Positions 26,423 through 35,041 of a stretch of DNA of 52,912 bases are shown one piece after another. A program made the translations under genes and the position numbers. This DNA comes from Dongia mobilis (GTDB lineage: Bacteria; Pseudomonadota; Alphaproteobacteria; Dongiales; Dongiaceae). The DNA is taken from positions 1-52,912 of the forward strand of contig NZ_CAMDRA010000004.1 of the NCBI RefSeq assembly GCF_945906275.1, written 5' to 3'. The notes under the pieces were generated by a model, which was not told where the DNA came from, made no database searches, and saw only the letters and a program-made list of their open reading frames with translations. The first letter of the stretch is position 1. Each line of letters starts with the position of its first letter.

Positions 26423-27304
26423 TCACCCCAGCTTGGCGATGATCCCGTCGAGCTGGTCGAGACTCTTGTAATGCAGGGTGACGCTGCCGCCCTTGCCGTT
26501 GAAATCAATCTCGACCTTGAGGCCGAGCTTCAACCCCAGATCATGTTCGAGTGCCTTGGTGTCGGCATCCTTTTCCTTGGGCGCCTTCTTCGTGCGCAAG
26601 GTCTTCAGCAGTGATTTCGGCTTGTAGTTCTCGGCGAGTCGTTCGGTCTGACGTACGTTGAGGCCCTGCGCCACCACTTCACTGGCAAGGCTCACCGGGT
26701 CGGAGCATTTCAGCAGCGCGCGCGCGTGGCCGGCCGTGAGCCTGCCATCGCTCAGCATCGAGCGCACCGCACCCGGCAGATCCATCAGGCGCATCAGGTT
26801 GGCGATGCCGGACCGGCTCTTGCCCATCCGTGTCGCAAGCTCCTCCTGCGTGTATTTGAATTCGTCCATCAGGCGGCGATAGCCTTCCGCCTCTTCCAGC
26901 GGACCCAGATCCTGGCGCTGGATATTCTCGATGAGGGCGATCTCGAGCGCATCGCGGTCGGTGAGCGCCCGCTCGACCACCGGCACTTCATGGAGCTGCG
27001 CCATTTGCGCCGCACGCCAGCGGCGCTCGCCGGCGATGATCTCGAACTCGCCCTTGGGGCGCGTCGGATGCGGCCGCACCAGGATGGGCTGGATGATTCC
27101 GTTGCTGCGGATCGATTGCGCAAGATCTTCCATCGCCTGGGGGTTGAAGCTTCCGCGCGGCTGGTATTTGCCGGGATGCAGCAACTCGATCGAGACATGA
27201 CGCTGGCCGGCCACGGGTGCCGTCGCCGTTTCGGATGTCACCGCCGCGACGGTGTCATTCCCCAGCAATGCCGAGAGCCCGCGGCCCAAATGTTTTTTCG
27301 CCAT
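26423..27304 (-). CDS. parB: Chromosome partitioning protein ParB
   Basis: A 293-residue CTP-dependent DNA clamp that loads at parS. The N-terminal MAKKHLGRGLSALLGN, the CTPase/ParB domain (ISIELLHPGKYQPR-like start, ending in GERRWRAAQ), the central helix-turn-helix (LATRMGKSRSGIANLMRLMDLP) and the C-terminal dimer domain are all present. Two perfect parS sites lie 1.5 and 3.4 kb upstream. It is separated from parA by a 117-base gap containing a hairpin repeat, so parB may have its own promoter. Confidence 0.97.
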   Translation of the reverse strand: MAKKHLGRGLSALLGNDTVAAVTSETATAPVAGQRHVSIELLHPGKYQPRGSFNPQAMEDLAQSIRSNGIIQPILVRPHPTRPKGEFEIIAGERRWRAAQMAQLHEVPVVERALTDRDALEIALIENIQRQDLGPLEEAEGYRRLMDEFKYTQEELATRMGKSRSGIANLMRLMDLPGAVRSMLSDGRLTAGHARALLKCSDPVSLASEVVAQGLNVRQTERLAENYKPKSLLKTLRTKKAPKEKDADTKALEHDLGLKLGLKVEIDFNGKGGSVTLHYKSLDQLDGIIAKLG

Positions 27305-27342
27305 GTTGTTATCTGTCTCTACTCGGCTTCATTTGTCATTTG

Positions 27343-27399
27343 CTCTCCCTCGCCCCGCCGCCGACGAATGTCGGCATTCGCCGACTGCGGGGAGAGGGT
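27343..27399. repeat. Hairpin repeat between parA and parB
   Basis: Arms CCCTC.GCCCCGC and GCGGGGAGAGGG enclose the palindromic core CCGACGAATGTCGGCATTCG with its following CCGAC. The same core occurs at 2110, 26370 and 51833. It splits the otherwise operon-like parA-parB pair. Confidence 0.75.
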
Positions 27400-27421
27400 C
27401 GAGGTGGGGGGCCTCAGTAGC

Positions 27422-28234
27422 TCACGCCACCTTCAGCGACCTGCCCTCAAGCCCCTGCTCCCGCCGCAGGAGTTCGGAGGCCAGATGGATATAGGCCTGG
27501 GATCCCGCGCAGCGGATGTCGTAGAGCAGAGCGGGCTTGCCATAGCTCGGCGCCTCGGCGATGCGGACATTGCGCGGGATCACGGTCTCATAGACCTTGG
27601 CGCCGAAATGCGCGCGGACGTCGGCCGCCACCTGCTCGTTGAGGCTCGAGCGCTTGTCGTACATGGTGAGCACGACGCCCTGGATTTCCAGCACCGGATT
27701 GAGTTGCTGGCGCACGCGCTCGATCGTCTTGATCAGCTGGCTCAAGCCCTCCAGCGCATAGAACTCGCATTGCAGCGGCACCAGCACGCAATCGGCGGCC
27801 ACCATCGCATTCAAGGTGAGCAGCGACAGCGAAGGCGGGCAATCGATGAGGATGAAATCATAGGCGAGGTTGGTGGCCGCCAGCGCATCCTTCAGCCGGT
27901 ACTCGCGGCGCGGCAAATCGATGAGCTCGATTTCAGCCCCGGCCAGGTCCGGTGTCGTCGAGACGATCGACATGTTGGGTACAATCGTGGGTTGTGTCGC
28001 CTCGACAATACTCGCGCCGTCAATCAGCACTTCATAGGAACCCGTTTCGCGCTGTGCGGCTTCGAGCCCCAGACCGGTCGAGGCATTGCCCTGCGGGTCA
28101 AGGTCGATGATCAGCACCCGCTTGCCGCAGGCGGCGAGCGCCGTGGCCAGATTGACGGCGGTCGTGGTCTTGCCGACGCCGCCCTTCTGGTTGACGACAG
28201 CCATGATGCGGGGATGCATATTCTTGTCGGTCAC
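27422..28234 (-). CDS. parA: Chromosome partitioning ATPase ParA
   Basis: A 270-residue Walker-type ATPase that moves ParB-parS complexes over the nucleoid. The deviant Walker A is NQKGGVGKTTTAVNL (near residues 15-29), with IDLDPQGNAST and DCPPSLSLLTLNA following. A GTG at 28234 overlaps the rsmG stop (GTGA) and gives the most natural coupling. The ATG at 28219 would shorten the protein by five residues. It belongs to the mnmG-rsmG-parA transcription unit. Confidence 0.96.
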   Translation of the reverse strand: MTDKNMHPRIMAVVNQKGGVGKTTTAVNLATALAACGKRVLIIDLDPQGNASTGLGLEAAQRETGSYEVLIDGASIVEATQPTIVPNMSIVSTTPDLAGAEIELIDLPRREYRLKDALAATNLAYDFILIDCPPSLSLLTLNAMVAADCVLVPLQCEFYALEGLSQLIKTIERVRQQLNPVLEIQGVVLTMYDKRSSLNEQVAADVRAHFGAKVYETVIPRNVRIAEAPSYGKPALLYDIRCAGSQAYIHLASELLRREQGLEGRSLKVA

Positions 28235-28866
28235 TGCTGGCCCCGCCGCTTGATGTTGTGAAGTTTGAGGATCACGCCGCTGGAATCCGTGAGACTCTGG
28301 TGACGCTCGACATCCATTGTCCAAGAGCGGCCGGCCGCGGTCAATTCATCTTCCACCTTTGCACCCTTCAGGAACAGGCAGACTGTCTCCGGCATCAGAT
28401 AGGGTTCGGCCCATGCCAGCAGTTGATCCAGCGAGGCCAGGGCCCGGGCGGTGATGATCGGTGCACCCCAGGCCTTTGCGGTCTCGATCCGGGTCGAATG
28501 CACCTTTACCCGGTCGAGCACACCCGTCTGACGCGCCGCTTCCAGCAGGAAGGCGCCCTTGCGCTGGTCGGAATCGATGAGATGCACTTCGCGGCCGGTC
28601 ATGATGGCGAGGACCAGGCCGGGAAAACCCGCGCCGGAACCGAGATCGGTGATCGGATCGTTGCCCGGCGGCAGCAGCGGCAGCAGCTGCGCGGAGTCCA
28701 GAAAATGCCGCCGCCACAGCTCCTGGAGAGAATCCTTGGCGACGAGATTGATCTTCGCCTGCCACTTCCGCAGCAAGGCGGCATAGGTCTCGAGGGCGGA
28801 AAATGTTTCACGTGAAACATTTTGGCCGGCAGCGCTCATGGCGGAGGCGAAGGCGGCAGGTGTCAC
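28231..28866 (-). CDS. rsmG: 16S rRNA m7G527 methyltransferase RsmG
   Basis: A 211-residue SAM-dependent methyltransferase that modifies G527 of 16S rRNA. The SAM loop [14 protein letters not shown] and [11 protein letters not shown] are present. Residues 16-22 (NVSRETF) are encoded by a perfect parS site. It starts with GTG overlapping the mnmG stop and ends in a GTGA overlap with parA, so all three are translationally coupled. Confidence 0.96.
   Translation of the reverse strand: MTPAAFASAMSAAGQNVSRETFSALETYAALLRKWQAKINLVAKDSLQELWRRHFLDSAQLLPLLPPGNDPITDLGSGAGFPGLVLAIMTGREVHLIDSDQRKGAFLLEAARQTGVLDRVKVHSTRIETAKAWGAPIITARALASLDQLLAWAEPYLMPETVCLFLKGAKVEDELTAAGRSWTMDVERHQSLTDSSGVILKLHNIKRRGQQ
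28804..28819. promoter_or_regulatory. parS site inside rsmG
   Basis: TGTTTCACGTGAAACA is the perfect 16-bp consensus parS palindrome bound by ParB. It lies within the 5' end of rsmG, where it encodes Val-Ser-Arg-Glu-Thr. Confidence 0.96.
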
Positions 28867-30743
28867 GCGCTCTGCCTCTCCGCCCGATGCCGGCGGACAT
28901 GGCGCAGCAGGATGGTGAGCGCTGCGGGGGTGACCCCGGAAATGCGCTGGGCGGCACCCAGCGATGCCGGCCGGGCCGCTTTCAGCTTCTCGCGCACTTC
29001 GGTCGAGAGCGAGCCGATCTGGTCGTAATCAAGATCTTCTGGCAACAGCAGGGCCTCATCCTTGCGGAAGGCAACGATGTCGGCGTCCTGGCGCTTCAGA
29101 TATCCGGCATAGCGCCCGTCGATCTCGATCTGCTCGGCGATTTCCGGGGCGAAACCGTCGATTTCCGGCCAGATCTCGGAGAGGCGCGGCATGGTGATCT
29201 CGGGGTAAGCCAGCAGCCCCAACGCCGTCCGGCGCTGGCCGTCCTGGTTGATATTGAAGCCCTCGGCCTTCAGCTCATTGGGCGTCGCCGAGAGCGATTG
29301 CATGGTCGCCCGCGCCGTTTCCAGCGCCGCCATCTTGGCGGAAAAGGCTGATTCACGGGGCTTTCCCACGCATCCCCAGGCCAGGCCCAAGGGCGTCAGG
29401 CGCTGGTCGGCATTATCCTGGCGGAGCTGCAGCCGGTATTCGGCGCGGCTGGTGAACATGCGGTAGGGCTCGGCGGTGCCATGCGACACGAGGTCGTCGA
29501 CCATGACACCTATATAGGCCGTGGCCCGGTCCAGCGTCACACCCTCCCCGGCTCCACCGGCCAGGCGCGCGGCATTCAAGCCCGCCATCAAGCCTTGCGC
29601 CGCTGCCTCTTCATAACCCGTGGTGCCGTTGATCTGCCCGGCGAGGAACAGGCCCGGCATGGCGCGCAGCTCCAGACTGGCTTTGAGCGCCCGCGGATCG
29701 ACGAAATCATATTCGATCGCATAACCCGGCCGCAGCATGACCGCGTGTTCCAGGCCGACGATGGTCTTCAGCAACCCCGCCTGCACATCGGCCGGCAGCG
29801 AGGTCGAAATACCGTTGGGATAGACCGTGTCGTCATCCAGCCCTTCCGGCTCCAGGAAGATCTGGTGCCGGTCCTTCTCGGCGAACCGCACCACCTTGTC
29901 CTCGATCGAGGGGCAATAGCGCGGCCCCGTCCCTTCGATCTGGCCCGAATAGATGGGCGCCCGGTGCAGGTTTTCGCGAATGAGGTCGTGTCCGGCAGCC
30001 GAGGTATAGGTGATGCCGCAGGCGATCTGTGGCGTCGTGATGCCGGCGGTGAGATAGGACATCGGCACCGGCGGATTGTCGCCGGGCTGTGACTCCAGGG
30101 ATTTCCAGTCGATGGTGCGACCGTCAAGACGCGGTGGCGTCCCGGTCTTGAGCCGCCCCATGGGCAGGCCCAGCCGATAAAGGGTCTGGGCGAGTTGCCT
30201 GGAGGGCGCTTCGTCGACGCGGCCGGCCGGGATGCGCTCTTCGCCGCAATGGATGAGGCCATTGAGGAAAGTCCCGGTGGTGAGCACCACGGCGGCGCAA
30301 GCCAGGCGCAGCCCAGCCTCGGTGATCACGGCGGCGACACGGCCATCGGCCCCGATTTCCAGATCCCCGGCGGCACCGGCCAGGATGGAGAGGTTCGGCT
30401 GTTCGGCCAGAAGCGCCTGGACGGCCTGGCGGTAGAGCTTACGGTCGGCCTGGGCGCGGGGGCCGCGGACCGCCGGGCCTTTGGACTGGTTGAGCATGCG
30501 GAACTGGATGCCGCCCTGGTCGATGGCCTTCGCCATGATCCCGTCGAGGGCGTCGATCTCGCGCACCAGATGGCCCTTGGCCAGGCCACCGATGGCCGGG
30601 TTGCACGACATCTCGCCGATCTTCCGGGGATCGTGGGTCAGGAGCAGCGTGCGGGCGCCCAGGCGCGCGGATGCCGCGGCAGCCTCCGTCCCGGCATGGC
30701 CGCCACCCACCACGATAACATCAAATTTCAGGTCATCATTCAT
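28863..30743 (-). CDS. mnmG: tRNA uridine-5-carboxymethylaminomethyl modification enzyme MnmG
   Basis: A 626-residue FAD protein that works with MnmE to modify U34 of certain tRNAs. The dinucleotide motif [12 protein letters not shown] is at residues 11-22. [22 protein letters not shown]-type family signature follows, and the C-terminal MnmE-binding helical domain is present. Its start codon shares one base with the second parS site. It overlaps rsmG by four bases. Confidence 0.97.
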   Translation of the reverse strand: MNDDLKFDVIVVGGGHAGTEAAAASARLGARTLLLTHDPRKIGEMSCNPAIGGLAKGHLVREIDALDGIMAKAIDQGGIQFRMLNQSKGPAVRGPRAQADRKLYRQAVQALLAEQPNLSILAGAAGDLEIGADGRVAAVITEAGLRLACAAVVLTTGTFLNGLIHCGEERIPAGRVDEAPSRQLAQTLYRLGLPMGRLKTGTPPRLDGRTIDWKSLESQPGDNPPVPMSYLTAGITTPQIACGITYTSAAGHDLIRENLHRAPIYSGQIEGTGPRYCPSIEDKVVRFAEKDRHQIFLEPEGLDDDTVYPNGISTSLPADVQAGLLKTIVGLEHAVMLRPGYAIEYDFVDPRALKASLELRAMPGLFLAGQINGTTGYEEAAAQGLMAGLNAARLAGGAGEGVTLDRATAYIGVMVDDLVSHGTAEPYRMFTSRAEYRLQLRQDNADQRLTPLGLAWGCVGKPRESAFSAKMAALETARATMQSLSATPNELKAEGFNINQDGQRRTALGLLAYPEITMPRLSEIWPEIDGFAPEIAEQIEIDGRYAGYLKRQDADIVAFRKDEALLLPEDLDYDQIGSLSTEVREKLKAARPASLGAAQRISGVTPAALTILLRHVRRHRAERQSA

Positions 30744-30758
30744 GTTTCACGTGAAACA
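30743..30758. promoter_or_regulatory. parS site at the mnmG start codon
   Basis: A second perfect copy of TGTTTCACGTGAAACA. Its end base is the A of the mnmG ATG, so ParB binding here would cover the ribosome-site DNA of mnmG. It is 1.94 kb from the first site. Confidence 0.96.
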
Positions 30759-30790
30759 ATTTCATATTTACCATATATTTCAATGGCTTG

Positions 30791-32119
30791 CTATTTTCCG
30801 ATGCAGAATTCCCGAAAGATCAAATCGAGAACATCATCGACTTCCACGCGGCCGGTGATGCGGCCCAAAGCCTGCACCGCGAGCCGCAAATCCTCGGCCT
30901 TCAGCTCCACAACCGACGCCTGCAGGCCACGCTGCAGGGCACCCAGGCACCGCTCGAGCGCCGCTCGGTGCCGCAACCTTGTCAGTGCCGGCTGGGCTCC
31001 GGGGCTCAGCGCCTTCGCCGCTTTCCCGGCCAGGGCGGTCACCAGCGCCTCGATCCCGGCGCCGGTCTTGGCCGATACCGGCAGCAGTTTCCGGCCCGCG
31101 ATTTCGGGCGCCAGGGGCTGTCCGGCCAATTCGGCCTTGTTCAATACGACAATCGCCTCGGCGTCAATCTGTGCCGCGACATCCGGGTCAAAATCCGGCC
31201 AGCTGGCCGCATCAAACACGATCAGCTTGAGATCGGCATATTCGGCGCGCTTCAGGGCGCGGCGCACGCCCTCCTGTTCGATTTCGTCCGGACTGTCGCG
31301 GAGGCCCGCCGTGTCGGCGATCAGCACCGGATAGCCGCCAAGGTCCAGCTTCACCTCGATGACATCGCGCGTGGTGCCGGCCCGCGCCGAGACGATCGCC
31401 GCCTCCCGTCCCGCAAGGCGGTTGAGGAGGCTGGACTTCCCTACATTGGGCGCACCCAGGATCGCCACCGACAACCCCTCGCGCAGCATCTCGCCGCGAT
31501 GCCCGTCGGAAAGATGCTGCTCAATCCCCTCTGCCAGCGCCCGCATGGTCTCGTCGATGAGGGTCATGAGCCCTTCGGGCAGATCCTCGTCGGGAAAATC
31601 GATGGCGGCCTCGATACGCGCCAGGGCCGAGATGAGCGCTCGCCGCCATTCTTCATAGAGTTTCGACAGCTCCCCTTCCGCCTGGCGCAGGGCCTGCCTG
31701 CGCTGCGCCTCGGTTTCCGCGGCGATGAGGTCGGCAAGGCCCTCGATCTCGACGAGGTCAAGCTTGCCATGGTCGAAGGCGCGCCGCGTGAATTCGCCGG
31801 GCTCAGCGAGGCGCAGGCCCAAAGCCTGGAGCGTTGCCGCCACCGCGGCAAGAATGGCGGGGCCGCCATGGGTGTGCAGTTCGACCACATCTTCGCCGGT
31901 GAAACTGTTGGGTGCCGGGAAGTGGATCGCGAGACCGTCATCGATCGCCGTTTCCGGCGATTGATAAAAGCGCCGCTTTGCAGCGATCCGTGGTGCTGGT
32001 AATGCCCGGTTTGTCAGGGTTTTCAGCACCTCGCCAGCACGCGGGCCGGAGATGCGAAAGACGGCGACACCCGATCTTCCCGCCGGCGTGGCCAGGGCAA
32101 AGATCGTGTCGCCGCTCAT
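30791..32119 (-). CDS. mnmE: tRNA modification GTPase MnmE
   Basis: A 442-residue GTPase that partners MnmG. The N-terminal folate-binding domain (DTIFALATPAGRSGVAVFR), the inserted G domain with G1 GAPNVGKSS at residues 222-230 and DTAGLRDS, and the C-terminal catalytic Cys in FCIGK are intact. ATG 32119 begins exactly at the conserved sequence; an upstream in-frame ATG adds 28 unrelated residues. It is 47 bases upstream of mnmG, with a parS in the gap. Confidence 0.97.
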   Translation of the reverse strand: MSGDTIFALATPAGRSGVAVFRISGPRAGEVLKTLTNRALPAPRIAAKRRFYQSPETAIDDGLAIHFPAPNSFTGEDVVELHTHGGPAILAAVAATLQALGLRLAEPGEFTRRAFDHGKLDLVEIEGLADLIAAETEAQRRQALRQAEGELSKLYEEWRRALISALARIEAAIDFPDEDLPEGLMTLIDETMRALAEGIEQHLSDGHRGEMLREGLSVAILGAPNVGKSSLLNRLAGREAAIVSARAGTTRDVIEVKLDLGGYPVLIADTAGLRDSPDEIEQEGVRRALKRAEYADLKLIVFDAASWPDFDPDVAAQIDAEAIVVLNKAELAGQPLAPEIAGRKLLPVSAKTGAGIEALVTALAGKAAKALSPGAQPALTRLRHRAALERCLGALQRGLQASVVELKAEDLRLAVQALGRITGRVEVDDVLDLIFREFCIGK

Positions 32120-32144
32120 TGTACTGGCATCATCGTCTTGCGAC

Positions 32145-32564
32145 TCATTCGGCCGTAACGCGGGGCCCCGCTTGCACGAGAGCGGCGCGGTCTTCCTTCG
32201 CAAGATCTTCCGGCAGCTTGTCGGTCGGCTGCAGCATCAACCGTTCAACGCGTTCGCCCTTGATCAGGTGACGCTGGATGATTTCTTCCGCATCCTCGAC
32301 CGAGTGATAGCTGTACCAGATGCCTTCCGGATAGATCACCATGGTCGGCCCCAACTCGCAGCGATCGAGACAGCCGGATTGATTGACGCGGATGTTTGTG
32401 ACGCCCAGTTCCTTGGTGCGCGCCTTCATGTAATTGCGCAAGGGTTCGGCCCCGCGCGACTTGCAGCAGCCGCGCTTGTGCCCGGCCGGGCGCTCATTGA
32501 TGCAACAGAAGATGTGGGTCTCGAAATAGGGCGCCGGATCACCCGGTTTGGAATGTGCAGTCAT
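32145..32564 (-). CDS. Thioredoxin-like [2Fe-2S] ferredoxin
   Basis: A 139-residue protein of the thioredoxin-like ferredoxin family. Cysteines Cys20/21, Cys33/34, Cys65 and Cys69 (IFCCINERPAGHKRGCC and SGCLDRCELG) match the two-plus-two ligand pattern that binds a [2Fe-2S] cluster. The partner is unknown. The longer C-terminal tail (about residues 110-139) is rich in charged residues. It sits between a DUF6489 gene and mnmE, all on the minus strand with short gaps. Confidence 0.9.
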   Translation of the reverse strand: MTAHSKPGDPAPYFETHIFCCINERPAGHKRGCCKSRGAEPLRNYMKARTKELGVTNIRVNQSGCLDRCELGPTMVIYPEGIWYSYHSVEDAEEIIQRHLIKGERVERLMLQPTDKLPEDLAKEDRAALVQAGPRVTAE

Positions 32565-32579
32565 CGCTGATCCGAAACT

Positions 32580-32831
32580 CTATTTGCTGCTGTCTTTGCC
32601 GGCGCCCTGACCGAAAGCCTGCCAGAACATCTTCTGCATCTGCTCCAGGCCCGCGATCCCCGCCGGCATCCAGGTCTTCATCAGCGTCTCGGCATCGGTG
32701 CCCTTCATCGAGGCCATGACCCGCTCCTGCACTTCCTGCATCACGGCATCCTGCATCGGCGCCACGTTGGGCAGGCCGAAAAAAGCCCGCGCCTCTTCCG
32801 GCGAACATTCGATATCGACATTGATCTTCAT
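32580..32831 (-). CDS. DUF6489-type small protein
   Basis: An 83-residue cytoplasmic protein beginning MKINVDIECSPEEARAFFGL, followed by a long amphipathic helix and a Trp/Met-rich C-terminal part (TWMPAGIAGLEQMQKMFWQ). I recognise it as the DUF6489 family of alphaproteobacteria. The C-terminal half resembles polyhydroxyalkanoate-granule or phasin-like helices, but no function is established. Start 32831 follows GGGAG; an upstream ATG adds nine residues and would swallow that site. Confidence 0.85.
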   Translation of the reverse strand: MKINVDIECSPEEARAFFGLPNVAPMQDAVMQEVQERVMASMKGTDAETLMKTWMPAGIAGLEQMQKMFWQAFGQGAGKDSSK

Positions 32832-32934
32832 CAAGAACTCCCGCCGCTCCGGGCCCATAGTTAATCCGGGCTCATGGTCAAGGTGACACTAGCCGATGGC
32901 ATGCCAGAACAAAAGCATGACAGCCGCCAGCGGT

Positions 32935-32973
32935 GCCAATGTCCGGGGCCAATGTCCGGGGCCAATGGCATGG
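32935..32973. repeat. 13-bp tandem repeat, two and a half copies
   Basis: GCCAATGTCCGGG occurs at 32935 and 32948, followed by the partial GCCAATGGCATGG at 32961. It lies in the gap upstream of the DUF6489 gene. Confidence 0.8.
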
Positions 32974-33059
32974 CACGCGTGGGATGACGACGGCCAGGTG
33001 TCCGTGCTACAGCGGATACAACCTGCGGAACCAGACGATTTGGCGGCTATTGGGACGGC

Positions 33060-33530
33060 ATGACCGGCTATATCAACTATCTCGACCGGAAACCTGATCC
33101 CCGGCTGCAGCACCTGCAGGAGATCTGGGAGCAGCTCTGTGATGGTGGCAGGCTGCCAGCCTATTCGCCTGCCACCCTGGCCGCGTTCCCGGTCGCATCC
33201 GAGCAGGCCAGCATCATCGAGGTTCGGGACGGCGGCAAGCGCCGGCGCTATTTCGTGGTCAAGGACGGTCCCGCCGTGGTGGCGGCTGTCGGCATCGATT
33301 GCAGCGGCACCTATCTCGACGCTCCCAGCGACACACCCGAATACCACACCATCCTGATCAGCGATTATGACGGGGTCGTCGCCAGCCGGCGGCCGCGCCT
33401 TTATGCTGAGGAACATCATCTCGACAACCGGGCCCGCCTCATTGCCGGCATCCAGCTGCCCTTTGCCGCGGATGGCGAGCATACCGACGTGATCGTCGAA
33501 TTCGTCTACGCCCTCGAAGAACTGGCCTGA
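33060..33530 (+). CDS. Small PAS-like domain protein
   Basis: A 156-residue single-domain protein. The layout (LQEIWEQLCDGGRLPAYSPATLAAF, then VRDGGKRRRYFVVKDGP, then a later EEHHLDNRA segment) resembles the PAS_5-type proteins frequent in Rhodospirillales. These sense a ligand or redox state through an unknown partner. It has no output domain and no signal peptide. It is convergent with a second protein of the same type, which shares the opening LxxxWxxxxxGxRLPA. Confidence 0.75.
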   Translation: MTGYINYLDRKPDPRLQHLQEIWEQLCDGGRLPAYSPATLAAFPVASEQASIIEVRDGGKRRRYFVVKDGPAVVAAVGIDCSGTYLDAPSDTPEYHTILISDYDGVVASRRPRLYAEEHHLDNRARLIAGIQLPFAADGEHTDVIVEFVYALEELA

Positions 33531-33567
33531 TCGCTAATCGCGGCGATCCGCGGGATCATGGTCCAGA

Positions 33568-33603
33568 TCCCGGCCCAGTTCCCGGCCCGGCTCCCGGCCC
33601 AGT
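33568..33603. repeat. 12-bp tandem repeat, three copies
   Basis: TCCCGGCCCAGT, TCCCGGCCCGGC and TCCCGGCCCAGT follow each other without gaps between two convergent PAS-like genes, ending three bases before the stop of the second. Confidence 0.85.
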
Positions 33604-33606
33604 CCC

Positions 33607-34020
33607 CTAGCGCGCCTGGTCCAGATCCTCCATCGCCAGCAACCGCTCGACTTTGTGCTCATCACCATAGGGCAGCACGACGAATTCGGAGACATGGAAG
33701 ACACCACTCACCGCTTGCCAACTGTAACGGCCCATGCGCGGCTTACCCGACAGCGCCACTACGCGATAGTTGTCGGCAACGCTATCCGACTCTGGGAAAG
33801 GTGCCGCCCGGACATCCGCTCCGGAAAAATCCTGGTCGTAGAAGTCGCGGTAGCCGGAGCCGAACAGGCGGAATTTCGGCTGCTCCGGATCACGCACATC
33901 GACCACGACGAGATCGGTTAGGAATGGCTTCAGCTCGACCGGATCGATCGCTGCGAGCGCCGGGAGCCTCGCCCCGGCACAGCCGCGCTGCCATTGCGCA
34001 TGAAGCTGCCGCAGGCGCAC
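33607..34020 (-). CDS. Small PAS-like domain protein, second copy
   Basis: About 137 residues from a GTG at 34020. The opening LHAQWQRGCAGARLPAL and the sequence VVDVRDPEQPKFRLFGSGYRDFYDQDFSGADV fit the PAS_5-type family, where the mid-region binds a small ligand. The start is uncertain: an ATG at 34158 would add 46 residues whose codon use and AT-rich stretch look non-coding. A CTG at 34029 has the best-spaced AGGGGG. It converges with the related gene at 33060. Confidence 0.72.
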   Translation of the reverse strand: MRLRQLHAQWQRGCAGARLPALAAIDPVELKPFLTDLVVVDVRDPEQPKFRLFGSGYRDFYDQDFSGADVRAAPFPESDSVADNYRVVALSGKPRMGRYSWQAVSGVFHVSEFVVLPYGDEHKVERLLAMEDLDQAR

Positions 34021-34198
34021 CGACTGCAGGACTAGCCCCCTGGCTAGAGTAGATGTACTCTTAGTATTTGAAATAATTAGATAACTTCTCAGAAGTCCCG
34101 GCCAAGAGCCTGCCTTCTCCGGAAGACCACAATCCTGTGGTCCGGCGGCCTGGGACATGCTTGGATTTCGCCCACGTCCAGGTGAACCGGGGGGAAGC

Positions 34199-35041
34199 AT
34201 GGGTTTCGCGGATCGACGGCAGATCATCGTCGCAATCGTCATCGCCACGGGCCCGCTGCTGGGCCTGAGCGATCACGCGCAAGCACAGCAATATCTGGGG
34301 CAGATGACGGCCGCTGACTGCCGGTCCCGGGGTGGCTCGCCCGACAGTTCGATCACCGACGATGCCAATCCCGATCCGCCGCGCGGCTGCTGGAAACATT
34401 TCACCAGCGGCAGTGCTGCCGGCAGTAGCGGGTCGACCACGACAACCACAACGACGACCGTGACCACGACGTCAGGCGGCGGCGACAACACCGCCGCCGT
34501 TGCCCTGCAGGTGGGTGGCGCCGCCCTCAATTTGCTCGGCCAGATCATCGAAGCCTTTGGCGACGATCAACCAGCGACCACCCCCGCCGAAACGGCGAGC
34601 ATGGCGGAGGTCGAGGCCATCAAGGCGCAGGAAGCAGCCGTCCTCGCTGAAGAAGCGCGCAACCTCAACGAGGCCGGGCGCCAGGCCGCGGCCGACGGCA
34701 AGACTGTGGTGGCGCTCGCCAAATTCCAGCGCGCCCTCGATACCGCCGAGCAGATCAACGACAACGAGAACATGGGTCTCTATCGCGACAACATGAACAC
34801 GATGCAGGCCTATATCGCCTATGATTTCGGCCTCCGATCCTGGCGCAGCGGCAATTACGAGGGGGCGCGCAAACGCTTCGACGAAGCGATCCATTTTGCG
34901 TGGCTGGCCAACAAGGATGATCTCGCCCGCGAGATCACCAATGGCATCAAAAAGCTGCCGAAAAAAGGCAGCGCCGACACCAATACCAATCAGGGGAACG
35001 GCATATGTATGCAGATCAACGGCGAAATCGCCTGCGAGTAG
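34199..35041 (+). CDS. Secreted protein with poly-Thr linker and TPR-like C-terminal half
   Basis: A 280-residue exported protein of unknown function. The signal peptide runs to about residue 29 (LSDHAQAQ). Then come a short Cys-containing segment (DCRSRGGSP, PRGCWKHF), a low-complexity Ser/Thr linker of about 20 residues (STTTTTTTTVTTT), and a helical region (about 120-265). The pattern AGRQAAADGKTVVALAKFQRAL and LRSWRSGNYEGARKRFDEA in that region resembles tetratricopeptide repeats. Start 34199 follows GGGGGAAG. It overlaps the next gene by 37 bases, so the two are coupled and may act together in the envelope. Confidence 0.72.
   Translation: MGFADRRQIIVAIVIATGPLLGLSDHAQAQQYLGQMTAADCRSRGGSPDSSITDDANPDPPRGCWKHFTSGSAAGSSGSTTTTTTTTVTTTSGGGDNTAAVALQVGGAALNLLGQIIEAFGDDQPATTPAETASMAEVEAIKAQEAAVLAEEARNLNEAGRQAAADGKTVVALAKFQRALDTAEQINDNENMGLYRDNMNTMQAYIAYDFGLRSWRSGNYEGARKRFDEAIHFAWLANKDDLAREITNGIKKLPKKGSADTNTNQGNGICMQINGEIACE

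Noticed and set aside
34437-34490. Thr/Ser-codon run as a possible microsatellite or CRISPR-like repeat
   Set aside because: It encodes the Thr linker of a secreted protein with mixed Thr codons, and there are no spacers.
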